Source: Blattamonas nauphoetae
Taxonomy: Eukaryota > Preaxostyla > Oxymonadida
Assembly (NCBI GenBank): GCA_033064195.1
Contig: JARBJD010000210.1
Coordinates: forward strand, 1 to 64,000
DNA length: 64,000 bases
Reading direction: 5' to 3'
Shown: positions 30,940 to 44,000 of the stretch, in pieces
Layout: each line of letters opens with the position of its first letter
Numbering within the stretch: the first letter of the stretch is position 1
The notes under the pieces: generated by a model
What the model saw: the letters and a program-made list of their open reading frames with translations, nothing else
The model's database searches: none
What the model was told of the DNA's origin: nothing
Program-made: the position numbers and the translations under genes

Positions 30940-31820
30940 ATGGCTTGATCGTCAAACAATCTGTTTTGAAACTCAAGCGAATTAGATTCTGATTGATTGA
31001 ATACCAATCACCATTTTGATCCAATTATGTCACATTTCAGAGCGGACTGAATCAAATCTTCGTTCCAGCTTTCCACAACCCTTTTTCGTTTTCAGCAAAC
31101 AAAGAAATCAATCAGAGAGAAAAGGGAGGCGAGAAATCCCAGAAGACTCGATTCACCCAACCAAAGAAAGAGTAGGTGACCAGACAGACAGTTGCAGTTG
31201 GATTTCACGTTCTCTGGATTCACAACCAGAGGCAACGTGGGCTGAGGGAAATCGAGCAGCACGCCCAACACAAAACAACACAACCAGAAAAGAAGACAAC
31301 TATGAGCAAGGAAGAGCAACGGAGTCAAAATAAGAGATGTCACACACTGCTCATACTCAAGAGAGTGAACGACGAACAATGCGACGTGGTCGAAGCAGTG
31401 TTGAATGAAGAAAAAATTGACGTGGTATGATGTCGTATGATAGATATTGTGAACTGCAGGTTGTGCAGAATTGATGTGGTTTGAGTAAGACAGAGAGAGA
31501 TGTGGTGACGTGTTCTCTCTGTGTCTCAGAGGAGGATGGGTGCGAAGAGACCAGCTCTTGCTAACACCCTTCCGTTCCAATTTTGCTTGTTTCAGTCAGG
31601 TTTGGAACATCAAGCGTGGGCTGTGTTTGGTAGGCAGATTCGAGACCGAACTGGACAGAGCAAGAAATGATGTGGTTGGTGCAGTACTCATGAATAATGT
31701 CACGAGGAGGATATCGTGAAAAAGGCGAAGTACGGGATGGGTGTTGTGATGGAGTGTGTGAGTGTGTGTGTGTTAGTATGATGTGAGGAAAAAGTGTTCA
31801 ACGAGTGGAGCGAAGATGGT
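30940..31820. repeat. Duplicated intergenic spacer, copy 2
   Basis: Partner of 19790-20580. It holds the same upstream motif (tggcttgatcgtcaaaca) and 3' block, plus a copy of the hydrophobic minus-strand frame at 31092-31580 (162 codons, longer at its start). An insertion of about 70 bp (31020-31090) is absent from copy 1. Confidence 0.8.
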
Positions 31821-31821
31821 G

Positions 31822-34800
31822 TTACTGATGATGTGAGATGGCTGCGAAGGGATCTTTCATTTCCGGCTTTTCAGTCCCAATCTCAGGTTCATCCAGTTTG
31901 GAGAGGATCTGCTGAAGGGAGGGACGCTGATCAGGTTCAATCAGAAGACATCCTTCGATCAGTTCGCGTGTGGATGCGTCGGCGACACGCTGAAGAGGAA
32001 GAGGCATTCCTGCTGCCAAGTTCCGATGAGCACTCACAGCATCAATCTCCCCGAACGGAACAAAACCAGTCTCAATCTCCCACAGGATCAGGCCGAGCCG
32101 AAAAACCATCACCATCGATTCATTCACATTCCCATTCATCTCTCCCTCTTTCTCTCCCTGCTCAGGTGCTCGCCATCGAATCTCTTCAACACCACTTTTG
32201 GCTGTGGTGTTCGAGAGTGATTGGTGTTGCTGCTGTTTGTCTTGAGATGTGGACTTCTCGTCTTGTTTCTTGTCCAGTTCCGATTGAAGACGGAAGAAGA
32301 CAGCGTCGCTTTGATTCAGAAGAATCCAGTGAGGAGAGAGTCGAGTGCCAGATGACACATGTTTCTTCTCTTCAACCATCTTCATCATTCCCACAACAAT
32401 CTTCCTCTCAATCTCCCTCCTCTTCCCATCTGCAATCCCATCTCCTTTGTGAAGTCGGTTGTACAGACTGTCCTGAGCATCAGCAACCACAATCGGAAAC
32501 TCCCCCTCGCATTGCATCGCATGAACCGGATCGAACAGCTTCTTTGCTGTTTCCATTTGTTCGTCCCCTCTGGTTCCTTCCATCGTGGGATTGAATAGAT
32601 TCTCTGAGCATCCGAAGTGTGATTTCAATCCCAACATGTCAGTTCCTGTCTCCGAAGGGACGAACTCATTTTCAACCTTCATCACATCTTCATCAATCTC
32701 ATTCAATTCGTGTTTTCCCAGCAGTTTCTCAGAATCTGATTTGGTCGCCTTTCTTCGACGGCAGACCACAATCACGATCACGATGAAGATGACAGTGACA
32801 AGGAGGACAACAGAAGCGACGATGACAGGGATGAGCCAGCGGAGAGATTCTCGGAGCGCTTGTGCTTGTCGTTCCTTGAGTGTTTGGAGGAAGACGAACG
32901 AGTCGGTGTGTTGCGCGTTGCCAAAGACGATGCAGGCTGACCATTTCTCTTCCAACGACAAAGACGACAGAGACGACGAGGCGATCGACAGGGTGATTTG
33001 TGTTTCGTTCCACGATTCAACTGACGAAAACGAGAGAGGAATCAGAACTGGCTCTTTGTTCCATTTCGACGATTGAGAAGACGAAGAAGTGGATGACGAC
33101 GATTCAGACACTTCCAGTTTCAGATCACATGGAATCAGTTTCGTCCCAATAATCAACACAGAGAATGGATCTTTCTTCTTCGATTGAGTGGACTTGCTCT
33201 TCCCAGAATCCAATGTCGGCACGAAGTAAGGCGATTTCAGTTCGCTTCCATTCAGAACAACTGAACATTCTGACGTCGATGAGATCCAATGATCGATCGA
33301 AGTGTCTGACGACGAGGGAACAATCGAAATCGTCCCAGACTTGCACATCACATCTTGTTGAGCAGATGGGAACGAAGAGAACTGCGCTCCATTGCTCAGA
33401 ATCTGCGTCGAGGTCAGCGTCAGATTGCTCGACTCCATCCAAATCTCGCCCATCCCAATCGCCGAGAACTCACACGTGTGTGTCTCCATCTCAGCATTGT
33501 GCAGTTTGATCTGTCCAGTCTCCCACGCACACAGTCCTTCAATTCCATCAACCAGATCAGAAGAGAACGAAACACCAGAAATGTGGACAAAATTCATCAT
33601 CAGTATTCCACCTGTCACATCAAACAAGACGAATGACAGAGCGTCGACTTGAACATCGATGTTCATATTATTCACCTCCAATGAACCTTCAACAGAGACC
33701 AAGCCAGTCGAGTGTTTGAGAGAGGCTGTCGATGGAATGACAAGTGTCTGGGTCATGAGATGCTTCTCTACAATTACATCCTGTCCTTCTCTGATTGAGA
33801 TCGGTGATGAGAGAGAGGCTTTCTTGATCAGGACGAGTGACACTGTTTGGGCTGAGAATGCTTCCACAATCATCCAAGCAACATCCACACACGAACACGG
33901 ACGCTCCAAAGCCCCACACAACTTCGGATCAGAGTTCGCAGAGTCGTTCGCAAAGAGGATCAAAGGATCGGGGCGAGCGCCAGTCACCAGAGTCAGGTGA
34001 TCACACGGAAGAGAGATCGTGGTTCCCTTCTTCACCATCGAGACGAACTGATATGCAGTCCCAAACTTGAGAGTGTCTGGTCATCCAAGTGCCAATTCAG
34101 ATGACGAACCGAGTGTTGTGGAAGTGAACTCCACATCGATGAGCTTGTCGAATCCATTCAGCGTGACTTCGAAGATGTCTCCCACAGGAAGACCTGTCCC
34201 CTCAATCATCAAAGTGAATGAGGTGTTGGATGAGGTGGCGAAGCCGAATGGAGTATCCGTGAGGTGTGGACGAGTCGGGACATCGAAATAAATCTGACCT
34301 TCCAACACTGTAAGTCGGTATGCCACTTCACATTTTGTGATTTCGAATCGAGTCGCGTGTTTAAGTCCTGCTTCGCCAACTTCGGATTTCAGAATGTGAG
34401 TTTGGTCTTCTGATGTTGATGTTGTTCCTGTCAGTTCGAATGTTAAACCACGTTGATTGTCGGATTCATCAACCTCGATGATGGTCAGCGTGATCGGACT
34501 CGATCGTGGGAGTCCAAACACAGTGATGCTCACAATCACTTCATCAAGATTTTCCAGGTTCAGCGAGGCGGATGCTGCGCGAAGTGGAGACGGGACTTGG
34601 AATGCTGGTGACGAGTGCGAGACGATCTGCGACGACGATGAGAGCGATTGCACGGTGTACGTTTCTCCACACAGCAGCAGACCTGATGGAATGACAGCGA
34701 GAGAGTGAACTGAATCAATCGGTTCGGTTGAGACAGAGAATGCGAATGGGCCGATCGAGATGGGAGTGTGTTGGTCATCGGAGATGTCAGTCACAATGAG

Positions 34801-37800
34801 AGTGAAGGATCCAGAAGGGACTCGGATAGAAGAGAGAGAGAGAATCACTTGGTTAAAATTGAATGGGTTCATTTCAGCTTTGACTTCCACAAGGGTTGAG
34901 GCAAGAGGAGTTTCGACTGAGACACCAGACGAGAGTAGAATGTCTGAAGAGTCGGTCAAGTTGGTCATGGAGAGAATTGAATAGTGAGAATCAAATTGCA
35001 ATTGGTTGAGTCCGCCAGCGTTGACCCATGACGATTCTCCCTTCTCCGACGTTGTCATCCTCACTGAAATCTCTTCGCTTCGGCCAGTCAGCTTCAGAAT
35101 CCATTCAGTCCCAGACACAAAGTTCTTTCCATTCACAATCACTTTGAACTCCTTATTCGTTTCTGGATTCAGTTCTGTCGACGTCGATGAAACAATCCCA
35201 GGCGAAGGAACTGTCAACCCCACTCCCGAATTCACAAACACTTCCAGTCCTCCTGATACCCCAACAATCGAGTAACTCTTCCCATACTCAACAAGGTCCG
35301 ATGTTTCTGCTTTCCCTGTCCCAAATTCAACTCTCAACTCCGAATCCGATTTTCGAACAATCGATGTCGAGCTGATTTCCACGCCATCTCCTTTCACTTC
35401 CATCGATGTCAGCGATGTCATCGGCGATGGGAAATTCACTCCTTTCACGGTCACAGAAAACGTCGTTTTGTCCCCATTCAGCTCGAACCCTTCTGTTCCT
35501 TCAATTCGACACGGGGACGCAGGAACTGTGAAATTCGCTGTCGAATCAACAATACACCCAAATCCAACTATCTCAAGCGATTCAATCTTGTATTTCCGAG
35601 AATATTCCAGCGTGTTCGCTTTCTTGTAGATTTCCACTCTTGCTGTGCACGTTGTCGTCGTTCCACTCGACCCTTCAATCGTTCCCGTCAAGTTGATCTC
35701 TGGTGCTCCACTCTTTATCACATCCCCTTCCATCTCTTTCACAACAATCTTGAATCCCTTCCATTTCGGCAGAGCATCTCCCGTCAGAACAACATCCACC
35801 CACGTCTTGTTCGTTCCACTCAGCGTTGCAACAGCTGTGAACAGTCTTGCAGTTTCGTGGGGCAGTGTTAGAGTGAGCTCTGCATGGTTGACGAGCAGTG
35901 CCGACGATGAGAATGTCTTCACAGTGAACTCCTTCCCATGTGAAAAGGGTCCAGATGGAGTCAGTGGGATTCTTATCTTCGCTGTGATTTGAGACGTCGA
36001 CTTGGTCAATGTCACGCTTCCGGCAGTGATTGGAGTTTTTGTGGTATCAGTTTTTTCAAACACTGTCAAAGTGAACGACCCTGCCAAGATACTGTCCATC
36101 GTCAGTGTCACAATCGCTTCACTGCTGTTCGACGGGTTCAGTTCTGCTTTGATGTTGGACAGTTTGGGCACAGCTGGTGTGGTTAACGACAGACCAACCA
36201 TGCTGCCTGCTCGGCTTGAAGATGTGTGATGCCACCACGTCCAGTCTGGCTCTGTCTCTCCTTCAAACACCAACGCGTTGCTGGTCGATTGAGTGCCACT
36301 TTTCTTCACATTAACGATTGAATACTTGGTTGAAGGAGAGAGAGAAGAAGAAGTTGGATGGTTGAGTGGCAGAGCGACTGATCCTGTCGACTTTGTGAAT
36401 GTTACTCCGATAATAACCATCCTCTTTCCAATACCATCCGCGAATGTCACATCGTATTTCCTGTTTGTTCCTGTGAACACTCCTGTGAAAGACAGAGCAT
36501 AATATTCATCCCCATCTTCATCAACCTTGGTGGTCTGGACGGCAGTAATTATTGATGGGCCAATCCATTGAGGGTAAACGGGGTTGGCATAATAACCTCC
36601 ACAACGCGGCTGCGCTGACGTTGAGAAACAGTCGAAGGACTGTACGGTGCTGGTGTAAGTGTCGTAAATGATACAATCAGTCACACGCCGGCTGGTCGTT
36701 GTATTCGTGCAGACATTGTCTTTGAAGAGCACATCTGTCAAAATGACAGAGCCACTTGTCACATTCTGCCAGATCCGCATCCCTCCAGCGTATCTGCCCT
36801 CGTTGTTGGAAAGCGTGCAATTGTCGAGGCGACAATCGCCGTTGAGAGTGATGTGTACCGCTTGAGATTGGGTGAGTGGAGTGTCTGACATCGATCGCGA
36901 ATCCGCGAATGTGCAGTGCGCGACTGTCACTGGATTGTAAGCCTGAGCAAAGACATGTCCACCATCAAGTTTTGCAGTGTTATTTGTGAATTGGCAATTG
37001 AAGAGAGTGAAATAGAACATGTCGGCATCGGGGGTGTTCGAGTTCTGCATGACATCTATCGCTCCTCCTGAGCCCTCGACACTGCATCGTTTGAACGAAC
37101 TGTGCTTCACCACAAGATCGGCTGGACGTGTCGACAGAAAGAAGGCGCCACCATGAAATGCTGTGAGATCAACAAAGACACAGGAGATCACCCACACTTG
37201 ATGGCGGGTCGTTGTATCATATGATTCTTTGGGGAAATCCAAGCGTTCGGTGCTTTTGGAGTACGTGTGAAGAGTTTTGTCGGCACCTGGATTTTGCGTC
37301 GGTTCGGTGACAGGAGAGGGAGCATCGGCGTTGGTGACACACGATGAGAACGAACTGTTCGAAAGGAGAGACAATCCCGACCAGTCCAACGACAGTCCGC
37401 TTGTCCCGCAAAGATGATTCGTCGATTCCGACACCGACACTCCAATCAGACCCTGCCACAGAGATGAACACGAAGGAGAGAATCGCGACGAGATCCGTGT
37501 GCTTGTCGTGTTTGTCAGCGAAGAGGCAGAGAGAGACACAGAGCATCCAACAACACCACACAGACCATTCTCCTTCGAAATCCCGAAATCAAAGAGCGGG
37601 CCTGTTCCAACCACCAAATCAATCGATTTCATGCGAAGGCCAGTTCCCACAATCGACAGCGATCCAACGCCGAATGCATCTCGATGTCCATCTTCCGAAG
37701 TATTGTCTGTTGATCGTGATGATGAGGCCAGTCCGCTCACCAGAGGCAGCAGAGACCACGATTCCGACGATGATCGATGGTTGCACGAGACAATCGAGAC

Positions 37801-38319
37801 GGACATTGATGATTCCATTCCTGAATCCCCAATCACAAATGGGGAGATGTCAGAGCATGACGTGATTTCACTCCGAGAAACCACAAATGTTGACGAGCGG
37901 ATCAAACTCACGGCTGTATCTGGGGTATCTGCAAACAATTCCAGATTGTCAAGTCTCAATGTGCTGTTCCACACATCAAACATCACATAAAGTCGAATTG
38001 CTTCATGAAAAGTTGCATGATTGAGACGTTGCGAATTTGTGATTGCTTCGTCATTCTTAAATGCTCTTCGGTGAGAGATGGATGTTTCAGATCCTGACAT
38101 TTGAAGATTGCTAGAGTGGATGTGGATATCATGTGCATAAAACATCCCATTTGGGAGAATAACTGTTGATGGTGCAGAGAGCGGATGTTGATGTTGATTT
38201 TTTGAGTGATCCTCCAGGAATGCAGTGATGTCTTGTGAAACTTCAGAGGAGGAGTGTGTGCTCGATGGAGAGACACAAAAGATCCACGAAAGAGCAAAAA
38301 GCAAGATATGGAGATTCAT
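31822..38319 (-). CDS. Second surface receptor-pseudokinase gene, with one in-frame TGA
   Basis: Paralogue of the gene at 20629-30921 with the same order: signal peptide (MNLHILLFALSWIFCVS), beta-helix region, Ig-like arrays, membrane span, pseudokinase with WRAPEQ but no HRD or DFG. Start ATG 38319; 2,165 codons plus stop if read through. It is interrupted only by TGA at 34083-34081, where the sister gene has TGG (Trp in ALGWPDTL). The rest of the frame stays open and conserved, so the loss is recent, or the codon is read through, or the base is a sequencing error. If translation stops there, the product would be secreted without anchor or kinase domain. It carries one 421-aa unit, while the sister has three more. 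Confidence 0.88.
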
Positions 38320-38498
38320 CTGTGGAGAGTTCAAATAAAGGCTAGATCGTCAATGTTCCAGTTCTGAAGTTCAGACGAATAGGACAACGATGAACACTGA
38401 CAACATCATCCACTTTGATCATATCAGTGACTGTATACTACATCAAAATCTTTTCTAATCCGATCAAGCCATTCCTTGTGTTTCAATCATCTCACGTG

Positions 38499-39158
38499 AT
38501 GAAACTTCTGACCAATGACATTGAATTGAATTATGAACAACATGGAAGCGGACCACCAATCATCCTCTTGCATGGAAATGGTGAAAGTCTGCGGATCTTT
38601 GACTCTATCACAAAATCACTGCGGTCCACGCATACAGTGTATGCACTTGACAGTCGGAACCACGGACTCAGTTCAAAATCGGAGGATGTGTCGTATGAAG
38701 CGATGTCCGCCGATTTATTCCAATTTGTGACGAAGCTTGAATTGAAGAACCCTCTCGTGCTGGGATTCAGTGATGGTGCGATCATTGCTCTCCTGACAGA
38801 GCTCTCTCACCCAGGGACCTTTCCGAAGATGATTCTTCTTGGGATCAACCTGACCCCGTCTGACTGGAAGGATGATGTCTTTACAGAGTTGCAACAGGAG
38901 TATGAGAAGACGAAATCGCCTCTTGTGAAACTGATGCTCGAACAGCCACAGATTGATGCAAGCTCACTAACATCTGTGCAATCAAAGGTCCTTCTTGTAT
39001 TCGGAAGTGGTGATCTGTTCAAAACGGAGTTGCATCAACGTATGATGGACAAATTGCCAAATGCGAGACTGCATTTCATGGAGGGACATGACCATGGGAG
39101 TTATATTGTCGATACAGATGTTTTTTACCCAATTCTCTCATCTTTCCTTGGTGAATGA
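38499..39158 (+). CDS. Alpha/beta hydrolase, 219 aa
   Basis: A small cytosolic alpha/beta-hydrolase-fold enzyme. It shows the oxyanion motif HGNG (residues 25-28), RNHG (53-56), the nucleophile elbow GFSDG with Ser91, a late GSGD acidic motif, and the His of EGHDHG near residue 194. ATG 38499 is chosen because it begins right before the first beta strand; an upstream in-frame extension to 38415 has no domain. It lacks introns and a signal peptide and has an extent typical of bacterial homologues, so lateral transfer is plausible but unproven. It is divergently arranged with the surface-protein gene, 180 bp between start codons. The substrate is unknown (ester or lactone hydrolysis is typical). 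Confidence 0.88.
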   Translation: MKLLTNDIELNYEQHGSGPPIILLHGNGESLRIFDSITKSLRSTHTVYALDSRNHGLSSKSEDVSYEAMSADLFQFVTKLELKNPLVLGFSDGAIIALLTELSHPGTFPKMILLGINLTPSDWKDDVFTELQQEYEKTKSPLVKLMLEQPQIDASSLTSVQSKVLLVFGSGDLFKTELHQRMMDKLPNARLHFMEGHDHGSYIVDTDVFYPILSSFLGE

Positions 39159-39293
39159 TCATCATCATCGTTTTCTTCCTATTCTTAAAACACCCTAATT
39201 TGGAATCCTCATTTGTTCTTTATTCATGTATTCAGCCATGATACTTGAAAGAAATGGTCATTGAAAGAGTCCAACAACGAACCTGTCAAGATA

Positions 39294-39778
39294 CAGGGTG
39301 GCCCAGAGGAACTGGGACCGAATTATTCTCCACCAATTTATCGTTATTTTCCATTTCCTTCAAAATTCCTCGAACAATTGACATTCTCCTTATTTTGAAA
39401 AAACACCGAGACAATCAAAAAAGTTTGAGAATGAAGTGCGGGTGTTTGCGATCTGTTCGTCCATTGTCGTATCAAGTGGTCCACTGTGATTATCGTCCCG
39501 ACAAACCTTATCTCCATCATGCGTATGTTCCCCTTCTTCCATATTTTCTTCCTTATTTGTCTTTTCAGCGAGAATTGGATTGTGACTTCCTACTCACACA
39601 ATTGGGCAAAGATGAGTTATTGAACCATGGAAATGGTATGACATGCTAGTTTAAGTCTTTTACCCTTTTTCTTCCATTTTAGTGGTTGTTGTGCTATTTT
39701 GTATTCTTTCGGGGGATGACCGTCGAAAGACAGGCCAGTTTTGTCATAATTCAGCTTGATCTGATAAAACCAACCTGA
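39294..39778 (+). repeat. Foldback element, left arm
   Basis: Inverted copy of 40362-40847. It contains the frame KKHRDNQKSLRMKCGCLR and an intron-like GTATGT...CTTTTCAG segment at 39522-39569. Confidence 0.92.
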
Positions 39779-40361
39779 ATTGGGAAATAAAGTACCGACT
39801 TTCGTACTTGGGAAGAATCAACCCCGTGATTTATTGTTACTTTGGGGCTACTAGCAAAATGTGAGAAAACTCACGTCTGTTCACCTCCTGTTCGTCATCC
39901 CTGTCAGTCACCTGAAGAGAATACCGGTTTGCCCTCAATTTTCTTATTGTGTTTCTGTACAGCCTATTTGTACCGATCTTGATTGGAATCGAAACAGAAC
40001 CACTCGAAACGCCGTTCAGAAGGAGAAACGAATTCCAAATGAGCAAGATTGGACGTCCTCTTAGGAGAGGAATACTCTTGAAGCTGTTTTTTGTTCCTTT
40101 ATATGATTACAAATTTCACCAAGTGCGATTGAATCTTTTTGCCTCGGTGTGAAGAGGACTTGAAAGAAAGAAAGGAGAAAGAGACATGAATGTGATGTGG
40201 AAGGAGCAGAATGAGAGGCAGATGAGACAAATACTCGGGTACACTTCAATTTTCCTATGTTTGGTTCGCTTCATTCAGTGTCCTCATTTAAGCTCCAACA
40301 CAACCATCATGCAGCTTGTCGAGATTAGTTTAGTCCTGGATCCGATATTTAACGTCCGTAG

Positions 40362-40847
40362 TCAGGCTGGTTTTATCAGATCAAGCTGAATTATGACAAA
40401 ACTGGCCTGTCTTTCGACGGTCATCCCCCGAAAGAATACAAAATAGCACAACAACCACTAAAATGGAAGAAAAAGGGTAAAAGACTTAAACTAGCATGTC
40501 ATACCATTTCCATGGTTCAATAACTCATCTTTGCCCAATTGTGTGAGTAGGAAGTCACAATCCAATTCTCGCTGAAAAGACAAATAAGGAAGAAAATATG
40601 GAAGAAGGGGAACATACGCATGATGGAGATAAGGTTTGTCGGGACGATAATCACAGTGGACCACTTGATACGACAATGGACGAACAGATCGCAAACACCC
40701 GCACTTCATTCTCAAACTTTTTTGATTGTCTCGGTGTTTTTTCAAAATAAGGAGAATGTCAATTGTTCGAGGAATTTTGAAGGAAATGGAAAATAACGAT
40801 AAATTGGTGGAGAATAATTCGGTCCCAGTTCCTCCGGGCCACCCTGT
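40362..40847 (-). repeat. Foldback element, right arm
   Basis: Inverted copy of the left arm; the same frame occurs on the minus strand at 40491-40745. Confidence 0.92.
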
Positions 40848-41012
40848 AATGGGATCAGTATTTCTTCAAGAATCTACTTTCTTTACATTTCATTTCCTAT
40901 TTGGACTCTCCTATCTTACGAAAGCAGTATTTTCCACACACATTAGCCCAATCTCTTGATTTCAACCATCTCCTGACGACTAGATTCCACTCCATCACAA
41001 GAAACAGTCATC

Positions 41013-44000
41013 ATGGATGATATCTCCGACACAATCGCAGACTGTACACTAGCAGATTTTGAAGTGATTAGACCTATCACTCGCGGTGCTTTTGGCCGAG
41101 TTTTGTTAGTGAAGCTCCGAAATCGAAAGAATCAGGAATATCCACTCAAAGTCACTGACCTCTTTGCCATGAAAGTACTACATCGATCTGGGATCACGCA
41201 GAGTAAAGTCCAGAAACGCCTTATCCTTGAATATGAGATCCTCGAGAACTTAAGTATCAGCCACAACAATTTCATCGTCAATCTCGTCTCTTCATTCCAA
41301 ACGCAGTCTAATTTCTACCTTATTATGCAGTTTCAGCCAGGTGGTGACCTCTTCTCTTTTCTCACTGCCATGACTTACTTTGATGAAGATGTAGCCAAAC
41401 AATATCTTTGTGAGATCGTTCTCGCTGTCGAATTCCTTCACTCTCACAATATCGTTCACTGCGATCTGAAACCCGACAATCTTTTGATTGGAGCTGATGG
41501 GCATCTGCGCCTCACAGATTTCGGACTTTCTTTTGAAGCAATGTTTGATCAAGTTGACGAGGACTCCGACACACCCACAACAGATATTTCTGCCACCCCA
41601 CATTCCACGGCATTGCCCCATACTTCCCATCCTGTGTGCTCAACTGTAGAATCGCCACCCAAATTTCGCAATTTACGGCAGCGATTGGGACTCTCAGAAC
41701 TGGTCATCTCGACGAATACTCTGTCAACACGGAAGGCTTTAAATATGCCACTCACCTCTTCTGTCATATCACCAAATCGGTTCGCGCAGATGACCTTTGA
41801 CACAACCGATTCCGAGAACGACCCAAACCCGGACACCTCCTCCAAACCGTCTTTTCATTCGCCATTATTACATTCCTCAAACTCAATATTTTCATCTTCA
41901 TCACCTGAAAGGAACACCTCGCCGAGATCACCAGATACACCACCCACATTTCTTCGTCGCTGTTCAGTTGCCGAACTCCCCTCCAAACTCGCTAATACCC
42001 AGACTACATCGTTCCTATCTGAGATTTCAGGGTCTCACTCGGAAAAGGAAGATAATAGTTCCGACAGTACAAGCCAAGACACGCCTGAAGAGGATCATCC
42101 CACGCTCTCCAGTCTTCACATCCGAGGCACGCCAGATTACATCGCTCCGGAGATCATACAAGCCTCGCCATACTCCACAACCTTCTCAGTCGACTGGTGG
42201 GCCGTTGGAATCATCTTTTTCGAGATGCTTTCTGGCATCACCCCCTTTAACGCTCCAACCAGAGATGAGGTCTTCGATCGGATCCTGGAGAACGATATCG
42301 ACACTGCGATGACACAGTTTCTTCCGGAAGAGGTTTCTGAAGAAGCTCGATCACTCATTCGTGGATTGTTGAACAAGAATCCCGAAGATCGTCTTGGGAC
42401 GAAAAATGGGGTATCGGAAATCAAGAATCACCCATTTTTCGTGGATGTTGATTGGGATACAGTCTCTGCTCGTGAGCCGGTCTTTTCTCCATCATTCGAC
42501 GAGGAAGTGGCGACTCAATATTTCGATGCTCGGGACGAACGGTTTCCTGTGAAAGCCATCGCAACAGACGATGTGAGTGAAGATATCATGAATGCGCGGA
42601 AGGAGAGGGCATTACAACACTTTAATGAGCTTTCGAGAACTCTGAAAAGAATCACAAAACAGCATCATCGAAAACGAAGCGAGAAACATCGGATTCAACA
42701 ACAAAACTTGCTAAAATCAAACAAAAACGCAAAAATGAGGCAGAGGAAGAATTTTGAAGACGAACACAATCAACAACCAAGAAGTGATCAGCAAGGCAAC
42801 AAATTAGAGATTCCACCATTCAGAAACAAGACACGACGGAACGATCATCGAAAAGAAAGAAAGGAGGATGTCCAGAACCCAACAACATCCGAACCATCCA
42901 CCACACATCGCGAGCCAAGATGGAGAATCCGTCCATCTCCCCGAAACAACCGACACCAACACTTCCGACACAAACACAGCGAGACCATTGCTGGACCTCT
43001 GTTGCTGTCTGAACTGCAAGCAGCTCGCCCGCTGACACCACTTGGAGGGTTTGATGTGGATGAGGGATGGAGACAGACGAAGGGCGTGAAAGAGTATGAA
43101 AGCACGCTGGCCATAACAAAAAGCGAGACAACAAGAAAACGACATCGGAAGCGAGGAGAAGCGAAGAAAGAGGGGAGATTGGAGGAGTCGGTGGAGGAAG
43201 ATGTGTTCCCTGAGAACCACACGCCGCTGTCCAACCTGTCTCTCGCCCCTCTCACTTCAACAAACCCAGCTCGTCGTCTCCGTCCAGCTGCACTGAACCA
43301 GCCACCCTCTCTTCTTCGCATCTCACACTCGACATCGACAGAGCCAACAGTGTCACTGGTTGCATATTCAAGCAGTGGGAAGAACGGGAAGAGTGGTGGG
43401 AGAGAAAGGGGGAAGGAGAGGACGAGTGGAACGGGGATGCTCACACCAACGCCAGACTCGCCGATTCAGTCCTCCCAAAATGATTCTCTCATCACATCAA
43501 ACGTTCTGAACATTCACACTCCATCATCGTCGACACACACTGGACGGGATGGACACTCTCCACAAGGAACGGAGCACGAAGGGAGGAGTGCGATGGCTGT
43601 TCTGGGCGAGTCCACATTCGAGTCAGTCTCGAACCTCTCTCCTTTCGGATCATTCTCATCAAGTGGATCGTCACCACGATCGTGGTTTGAGACGCCGCAA
43701 GGAGAGAAAATACCTTCACTTTCGTTTGCCGAGATTGGCTCGAATCGACAAGAATCGGGTGGAATGACGCACTCCCATCCAACACTCCCCCAACCCCAAT
43801 TCCCTCTTGATTCTGCCTCACCCACCCTCCCTCGCGAGCGGTCATGGACGATGGAAGCGAGTATGTTTGAAACGGGAAGCAAAGACGGGCAGTGGGGAGA
43901 CACACCGACCCAACCTTCCGCATCGCACGATTTCGCCGAACCCTCGCACTCCCACTCCTCGTCCCCGTGTTCGGTCTCCTCATCCCAACCACACTCAGCA

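Larger units (their letters stand above)
39294..40847. mobile_element. Foldback (long-TIR) element, 1,554 bp, TA duplication
   Basis: The ends are CAGGGTGGCCCAGAGGAACT and its complement, flanked by TA at 39292-39293 and 40848-40849. The inverted arms are about 485 bp each (39294-39778 and 40362-40847) and almost identical. The 580-bp centre encodes nothing recognisable. CAGGGTGGCC ends with a TA duplication suggest the Tc1/mariner group. Each arm contains the same short protein-like frame with a GTATGT...TTTTCAG intron-like segment, so the arms may derive from a gene fragment. Confidence 0.9.

Noticed and set aside
34081-34083. TGA as a reassigned tryptophan codon
   Set aside because: The alpha/beta hydrolase and RasGAP genes end naturally at TGA and Trp is written TGG throughout, so a general code change is unlikely.
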